Assembly: GCA_963576735.1 (NCBI GenBank)
Contig: OY755171.1
Coordinates: 8,060,001-8,124,000, forward strand
From: Bedellia somnulentella
Lineage: Eukaryota > Arthropoda > Insecta > Lepidoptera > Bedelliidae
Reading direction: 5' to 3'
Length of the DNA: 64,000 nt
The notes under the pieces were generated by a model that searched no databases, was not told the DNA's origin, and saw nothing but the letters and a program-made list of their open reading frames with translations. Both the position numbers and the translations under genes were made by a program. Shown piece after piece: positions 57,433 to 64,000 of this stretch (positions are counted from its first letter, which is position 1; each line of letters starts with the position of its first letter).

Positions 57433-57502
57433 CATATACTCACGCAATTACTTCTCATTGGGGTAGGCAGAGACTATCGAACGCCACTTTTTACGATCCT
57501 AA
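57430..57502 (-). mobile_element. RTE-like LINE, 3' terminal fragment
   Basis: ATACATATACTCACGCAATT, TTGGGGTAGGCAGAGACTAT and ACGATCCTAAC match the LINE 3' end. The TATG tail abuts the inverted-repeat element directly. Confidence 0.8.
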
Positions 57503-59127
57503 CTAATTCGCGCATGTTCAATTTTATAATAAAGGACATATAGGCAGAGACAGTTTCATGCATTAATGTCATCAATTATAAAATTATCTATCATATTTAA
57601 ACGTTTTAATCAGATTCTTTATTCATACATTGATGAGCACTATATTAAATCTGTGATATGATTGAGCATTTGAATCTGTGTTCGATAAGGACTCACATTT
57701 TTAATTTTAAAAATCAATTCGGATTATAGCTCCATATGGTTTTTATATTCGAGCTTCACTCCATTTTAATCATTGTTGATGAAAATTAATTATTTTTATA
57801 TTCTGATGCACAAATTATGGACATTATTTACAGCAAAATTTGATTATTAATCTGACTGAGAAAATATTACTGTTTTTATTAACTTAATATAGATTTAAAA
57901 AAGATTTTATTGGACAACGTACTGTAAGTAAATATCTGACAGCCGTTATATTTCGACCATACGCTAACAAGTATTATCTCATTTAAAAAAAAATAACATA
58001 GAATCATACCCTATTTCGTAAATATAAAATCAGTCTATACCAAAAACATGCAGTACCAATAAAATTCACTTCATACCTAAACACCGAACTACTTCGTATT
58101 TCGATTTCCGCAGTCAAAACAGAACGTAAACGCCGCCAAAAGTCCAACACTATTTGCAAAAAGGAAAAGACATTCAAAAAGGTAGTCGAGGTAAAGTGCA
58201 GCAAAACGTATAATCGGCAATAGGACGGAGGCTCGGGCGGGTCGACGCAATGGCATGTAAACACCTCACCCACGCGGTAATCCTGCAAAAGGTCCGCTAT
58301 TTGCCATTCACTTCATCGGGACTGTTTCACTCCGCACCTGCCTGAAAGATGGAAATACTTTGAGAAGAAAACTTTGAATGAGGTTTTGTGAATGCAATTT
58401 GTGATGTGATTTCTGGTGGCAATTATATGTGTAATGAAAGGTGTATAAGAAAGAAAAGTGTAATAGTGTCTCAAGAACACAAAAGATCATTCTTTACATG
58501 TATGAAAAATTTAAAACTTCTACTCATATCTTTATCATATATGAAAAATTCAATACTTCTTCAATCTTTATCAATTCAATATACACAATTTCCTCGTACA
58601 TCCTACAACTTGGAGAGTGTCATTTCCGAAGTTTATAAATAAAAGTAACATAATTGTCCGCAGCCGCAATTGAGAACAGAGTGAAGCTTGAAGTTTCGAC
58701 AGGGTCAGTTGCACCGGCTGACCCGTGCATCGAACTACTCCGGAATAATAGGAACATCGCCTGCCGAGTGCACGCAGCCGCACACAACTTTTCTCGTTAT
58801 GTCCTTTCGAGATGTTTGGAGATTTCCTGAAGCTCTAAGTATGCCTTGTACCTCATTCGCTTTTGTTGAGCTCAACTTTTTAGAGGTAGTGGAGATTGCA
58901 GAAGCGAATGTCACGTACGGTGGTCGGGACGCGGCTAGCATTCACTACACGTGAGCGTGTTACTGTCTTTCGAACGGTCACAAAACAAACGTTTAGCTTC
59001 TATCTCGTGCTGTTGTGCAATTTCTGATTACAATCGATACTAATGAATGAGGACTTGGTATTTAGTTTACTTTATCATGTTAGAGAAATGGGTGGCTTGT
59101 TGAAATTAACATTAATTGACGTCATGG
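57503..59127. other. No gene recognised; two less AT-rich patches
   Basis: 58090-58380 and 58660-58960 are less AT-rich and hold frames of 60-94 codons on both strands, without domains or convincing splice sites. They could be regulatory or untranslated exon sequence, which cannot be decided here. Confidence 0.35.
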
Positions 59128-59409
59128 TGGCATAGGTACTACTTCTGAACATCACGTGACATTTTTGTCACGTGTTGATAAGAGTACCCACGTTTTTTCA
59201 GAGAGTGCCCGTGCGGACGGACTTATAGCCGTTTTGTACGAATACATTGTCACATGCCTAAGTACAACACCGGTATGTGGGTTTCTTTATGATATTGGTT
59301 TCCCGCATAATTATAAGCCAGATAAAAAAGTATAGTGGCGTAACTTCGGATTCGAGCTCACGTTACCTGCATGGAAAGTGGTGGTATTCCTACTGAGCTA
59401 ACAATATGG
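59128..59409 (-). mobile_element. Diverged S2 SINE
   Basis: TACTTCTGAACATCACGTGA, AGAGTACCCACGTTTT, TAGCCGTTTTGTACGAATAC and ATTCGAGCTCACG keep S2 order on the minus strand. The tail is missing. Confidence 0.75.
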
Positions 59410-60027
59410 TGAATATGAAGTTTCATGTTATATTTTTTTTCGACATAACTATTTTTGGTTATTTTATCTGTAATATTACTATAAATATAACATTTACTTT
59501 TATTACAACTTATATGTGAAATTCATGAAAATTCTCAAACGTATGACAGAGCGTTTCGCAAACCGTGCTATCTGCAAGTAAATATACGTCACAGAAAACT
59601 AACAGTTTGTATGCACATACATAATGAACTACGCTATATGCCTTCCTCTGCCAGACGCAATCACATAGATATCGAGTGAACAACCCGCATTCAACTTTTT
59701 TATTCGTTTCAGTACAGAAGAATGTTGGACGGTCTATTATTAAATAACACTTAAGTGCTGGATCTTGTAACGTTATTTCTCACTCCTGGGATGCTGTAGC
59801 CAGAAGCCAGAAATAACTAAAGGAAGAAAGAAGGAAATAAATAAATAGAAGATATATATATCAGAACAACGTTTATTATAAATAAAAAATATACTAAAAC
59901 AATAATAATAATCCTAACAAAAAAAACCTATACGCATAACCTATCAGTAATTATATGATAAAAAAAACACTCAGCTTGAGTTTCAGCTCCTGCTGCGATG
60001 GGTGGCGATTTCGAAACTGGACCAGCT

Positions 60028-60296
60028 CGTGTTCTCCGGGCGCCTGCGTTAGCAAGGGCAGCTTAACGGTAAGGGTTGCGACTCCAGGAAGCCTGTGTCA
60101 ACCAGGGCAGCTCAACAGCAAGGGGCTGCGACTCCGGGAAGCCTGCGACAACCAGAGCAGCTCAATAGCAAGAAATGCGACCCCGGGAAGCTTGCGTCAA
60201 TCAGGGCAGCTCAACAGCAAGGGGCTGCGACTCCGGGAAGCCTGCGTTAACCAGGGCAGCTCAACATCAATGGGCGGCGACTCCAGACGGGTATAA
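60028..60296 (+). repeat. GC-rich minisatellite, 50-bp unit
   Basis: GCGACTCC starts at 60078 and 60128, a one-base-shortened unit follows at 60177, then 60227 and 60277. Units contain GGAAGCCTGCG and CCAGGGCAGCTCAACAGCAA. The 50-bp period does not keep a reading frame, so the long frame over it is not a protein repeat. Confidence 0.92.
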
Positions 60297-60299
60297 ATT

Positions 60300-61535
60300 A
60301 AAGATATATTTGAGTTAGTCCAGAATAATGTTTCTGACGTTCATTATTAGTTTTCCAAAAGTTCTTCCATAATTTCCCCCCATCGCCCCAGGAGCTGAAT
60401 CCATACTACCATCTGCGTACAAGCATGACTGAATTGAAAATTTTGAAATAACCTTTGTTTTTTTAAAGGATTAATGCATTCCTAAAAAGAAGTGTAGTGT
60501 GGTACGCACACATATTCCCTCTATATATTGTATGTTAGTTGTAAGCCTTTAGTAGTAATAAACCTATATTCAACCAAGCAACACGTCGTTTAATTACATC
60601 ATTGCATGGCGACCCTGCCAGTGCAGCCACGCGGCTGCGCTGCGCACAAGTACAAACATTTTTTCTATTAAGTTTTGAAGTGAATGTATAATAACTTTGA
60701 AAATAACCAGTGTTAAGAGAAATACTAAAAGTGCTAAAAGTGACCACACCAACCAATATCCGTTTAAGGTGAAACCTATAATCATACTGGAGAAAAGTTA
60801 TTTCAACCACTAACATTTAAACATCATTATATTGACGAGGAAAATCCCACAAGAATATCCCAAACATACCAGTATGAACTCTAGCTGACGTATTGTGTTT
60901 ATTTATGAGTATTGTTAGATAAGACTTAATTCCTAATCCTATAATTTGAGGTCAATTTAAATTTTAATAATTGATTCCAAATGGCCTAAAATATAGCACA
61001 TCAACTATAATAAAATATTGAAGCTACTTTGCACGCCACGCGTAAGTTTTAAATTATATCAGAACAAGGCTTAAGAAAGTATACAAAAAATATAAACTAG
61101 CTTAGTATAGCTTCAATACGAATAAAGAAGAGCTTTAGTAGAGGAAGTTTAACTCATTTAAAAAGATTAGAAGTTTTAAAGAATAGCTCACCATGAGCAG
61201 TTCCTTGTTCGCAGCGGATATCAACAAAGCATTAACTGCATCTACTACTTAATAAGTAGAACTTTTAAATCAGAAACGAGTTCCAACGAATAAGTAATTT
61301 ATGCCGGAAACTTCGTCTTACGCGTCGGTTCACCAAAGCTTTTTCTATCTTGTTATTCAGGTGTGTGAGTCGTGCTCCAACTTTAAAATTTAATTACACT
61401 ATCCGCTAATTGTGTTCGGCTGGGTTCAGTGAGCTTGGCTGAATTCAAAAAGACACGTCGAGGTGAGCTCGCGACTTCACAATCAAGTTATAAGCGAAAC
61501 GACGCGACCTCAAACTGGCTTAGTACTAAGAAAAT
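60300..61535. other. No gene recognised
   Basis: AT-rich, with a slightly GC-richer patch at 61310-61510. No frame, splice pattern or repeat was recognised. Confidence 0.45.
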
Positions 61536-61734
61536 TTAAGATACGTACATATATACTCACGGCAATACATCACAATAGGGGACAAGATGGTAATAAAGTA
61601 TCGTTAGTGATGGGAATATAGAACCGCATCGCCTAAAAACTACTTAAAAATGCCCCATACCCTTAGTCGCCTCTTGCGACACCAGTGGGTAGAAAGAGGT
61701 AGTGACATTCTAAGCCGGCACTACACGGCAAATA
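61536..61734 (-). mobile_element. S1 SINE with internal deletion and 12-bp target-site duplication
   Basis: ATATATACTCACGGCAATAC then a jump to GGGGACAAGATGG (about 60 bp missing), then the rest of S1. Flanks tactaagaaaat are identical at 61524-61535 and 61735-61746. Confidence 0.9.
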
Positions 61735-61749
61735 TACTAAGAAAATATA

Positions 61750-62444
61750 CGTTTTATTCCCCACAAATTAAAGCTTGTATGCTTGTAGCTGTAAATGTTG
61801 ACGGAGCACAGCGCATAGGTACAAATCCAATGAGTATTACAAGTTTAGAGGGAATGTAAACGGCTCACGTTTCGAGTGTATCGTAAAATGTTTACTTTTA
61901 CGGAAAGTACAACTTTATTATACTATCCTTAAATAGAGCTTTTTAATTAGATCATCAAATCATATAGGAGAACGTTTACTTGTCTATTGAATGCATTTTC
62001 ATGATTATTAATGATGAATTATGTGCATATATATCATTTATTTAGAAAGTATCTATTAAAGTATTATTTTTACAGGATATGCTCAAGTGCAAGGTCTTTC
62101 TTCATCTTTATAACGACAAGAAACATGCCATTTGTACAGTAGTTATTCATTTATAGGTATATTTAAAACCAAATGGACCACGCAAATAACTAACACACAC
62201 AAAATAAACATATCACTGCGGCTCTATATCGCGTTTTCTAGGTGTAATGATCTTCATAAGATAAATAGAAAGGTAGAAAATAATACTACTTGATATAAAG
62301 GACAAATGTAGATGGTAATATCAATAGAGTATAACAACGGACGACACATTAAGATCAAAGAGAAAATGTACTCAAAATACTCAGTTGTCAGTAGTCTGAA
62401 GAATAAGAATATGTGTATGGAAATATATATAAATGCAAAACAAG
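61750..62444. other. No gene recognised
   Basis: AT-rich sequence with no supported feature. Confidence 0.45.
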
Positions 62445-62525
62445 CTCAAGAGGTTTGCCAGGTTCGTACTAAGTGGTGATCGATAGTCTCTACCTACGCC
62501 AATGGGAAATAATGGCGTTAGTTAT
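62445..62525 (+). mobile_element. RTE-like LINE, 3' terminal fragment
   Basis: AGAGGTTTGCCAGGTTCGTA, GTGGTGATCGATAGTCTC and CCAATGGGAAATAATGGCGT match the last 80 bp of the LINE. The TATG tail is eroded. Confidence 0.75.
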
Positions 62526-63021
62526 TTCTGTATGTTAAGTGATTGGTTGTTGATAAGCTTGATAACTCATCCTCATCACCAACCAACACCTCTCTATCCT
62601 CTACGGAATAAATAATAACGTAAAACAGTCTGAAAAGTGTATTTCAATAGCAAAACCAACGCAGTATATTTATTTCCAAGATTAAATTGTTTGAGCACAC
62701 GCGAGAGACGCAACGAGGACAATGGTGGGGCGTGTCTTGCTCCGTCCCAACTTGGCACAATGTGGCTCACCGCACTCTCCAAACCTTTCTCATTCCTTTT
62801 TGTTTCATTTGTCGCGACCGCAGCTGCTCGACGGAAAGCTATGGCTCATCTTCGGATTAGTCCTTTCTGTTTTGCTAACATATCTTCTATAAACATTCTG
62901 TTTTAATGTTTTATATGTATATATGTGCGTGAGATAGGCTTGTGGTATCTCACATGTAAAAACATCCTCTATGATTTCATATTAGAGAGATAACGGCGGG
63001 TATGGGTTAGTAGATATAATA
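62526..63021. other. No gene recognised
   Basis: A less AT-rich patch (62690-62870) contains an 89-codon frame on + and a 62-codon frame on -. Neither has recognisable features. Confidence 0.4.
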
Positions 63022-63252
63022 TGCTATGTAGTGTCAGCTTCGAATAGCCCTACCCCATTTCTTCCCGTAGGAGATGTTAAGAGGCGGCTAAGGGTATTGG
63101 GGCAATTTAAGTGATTTTTTTGTGATGCTGTTGTAGTCCAATCACCAAAAACAATTACTTTACAAACTTTTTCTCACTAAACTGCCAAAAATGACTGAGG
63201 AGTTTCTTATTCCGAAGCCTTAGCTACCTATTCTGGGTATGTATAACATGGA
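63022..63252 (+). mobile_element. Diverged S1 SINE
   Basis: TATGTAGTGTCAGCTTCGAA, AGAGGCGGCTAAGGGTATTG, CCAATCACCAAAAAC, and GCCTTAGCTACCTATTCTGG. The tail is lost. Confidence 0.75.
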
Positions 63253-63757
63253 CTAACTGAATTAATTGTTACTAATAGTTTGGTTCAGATTTATGAAATT
63301 TCCTAAGTAAGAAAAAGTATTAATATAATTTTGTTGAACCCACATATTGTGTGTATAACAAAGTGATTATAAATAGATCAAGTAACCTTTGAATACTCTA
63401 ATAATAAATATGATTTAAATAGACTACTGGACTGGACACGTGTGACACGAGTTATACAACTTTGTTAAAGACCAATGGCGTTGGTGTTTATTTGTAGCAA
63501 TATATTATTTTAAAGTGAGCTGGAAAAATATATGGAATAAGATGAATTACCAAAGCCTGTTTGGCATTACACAAGTAAACTTTATATTAATTCATCCAAT
63601 TGTTGATAAATGAACTTACTCATCAACATTTTTAAATAGAACATTTTAAAATGAATAATACCTTCCAAAACTGTTTTTTTTTATCTTGGCTACGACTAGG
63701 AAACCCATTTTCATCGATCCTAAAATCGACAATTTTCCAATGCTAAATGTTTTCGAT

Positions 63758-63800
63758 TTCAAATCTGTGGTTACCCCTTATTGGGATAAAAGCCGTTAGG
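63758..63800 (+). mobile_element. S1 SINE, short 3' fragment
   Basis: TCTGTGGTTACCCCTTATTG and AAAGCCGTTAGGTA only. Confidence 0.5.
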
Positions 63801-64000
63801 TAAATAACCCGGATTAAACCCAAGGTTTGCTTAAGTAAACACTTACTTCTACAAACACGCTTGACGATATCAAATGTCCCAAAATTCATCTAATTCAGTA
63901 CGAATATTAGCAGAATGCATTCACGTATTTCCAAAGTAACAACAGCAAATATAGTTTCATTGGTTCGTAAAGTAATTAACAAATACCGACTGTAACTGCT

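Noticed and set aside
59955..60296. 113-codon frame with repeated GLRLREAC
   Set aside because: It covers a 50-bp minisatellite. The period is not a multiple of three and the frame begins in an A-rich low-complexity tract.
62637..62906. 89-codon + strand frame in a less AT-rich patch
   Set aside because: An overlapping frame runs on the other strand. There is no conserved feature, signal or splice support.
1..64000. Bacterial-type systems: operons, CRISPR arrays, phage or plasmid modules, toxin-antitoxin pairs
   Set aside because: None seen. Gene structure, introns and retroposons are eukaryotic, and all regular repeats are explained by microsatellites, minisatellites or transposable elements.

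Overview
The window looks like intergenic and intronic DNA from an insect nuclear genome, most likely a moth or butterfly. It is AT-rich, has GT-AG introns and no operons, Shine-Dalgarno sites or CRISPR arrays, and is packed with retroposons. Several repeat ends match what I remember of lepidopteran repeats: a LINE C-terminus ending in CCCAGCAGTGGGA, the GGTTCCGTA repeat, and the ACCGACTTCAAAAA repeat. The species cannot be named from this sequence.

Left part (1-9.5 kb). The 3' end of an unidentified gene enters on the + strand (1-155). On the - strand are two small predicted secreted-peptide genes in tandem (gene B 9403-7090, gene A 2724-949). I built them from signal-peptide first exons, splice sites and 66-bp helix-coding exons, all joined in phase 0. 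They share the same exon plan and about one third identity in the middle exon, so they are probably paralogues of unknown function. Their introns and spacer hold SINEs, old LINE fragments, a Helitron end and a palindromic MITE.

Middle part (9.5-46 kb). No convincing host gene was found. Landmarks are a 5'-truncated LINE with a 373-codon reverse-transcriptase ORF (13.5-14.7 kb) and a full-length RTE-like LINE with an intact 1033-codon ORF and a perfect 13-bp target-site duplication (15161-18398). Others are a TATA/initiator promoter candidate in a GC-rich patch (22.65 kb), two GC-rich duplicated blocks (25.4-26.4 and 27.2-28.0 kb), a second, 5'-truncated RTE copy with its own 13-bp duplication (31251-31949), a 134-bp MITE (37819-37952) and a complete Helitron-like element (43094-44083).

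Right part (46-64 kb). A 2.4-2.9 kb repeat is present twice in opposite orientation (46184-49065 and 53697-56154). Each copy has a 144/145-bp tandem array, a short Arg-rich ORF and a pair of long inverted repeats. At 56818-57432 lies a 615-bp element with perfect 67-bp terminal inverted repeats and a 71-codon ORF. A 50-bp minisatellite lies at 60.0-60.3 kb.

Two short retroposon families dominate: S1 (about 250 bp, TATG tail) and S2 (about 360 bp, tRNA-derived head). Both end in a 3' segment resembling the RTE 3' end (ACCCC-loop-GGG, then GGCGTGA or GCCGTGA, then TATG-like repeats), so the RTE machinery probably moves both. S1 copies with target-site duplications, nested insertions and occupied/empty-site pairs show repeated retroposition. 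No virus, bacterial system or toxin gene was recognised.
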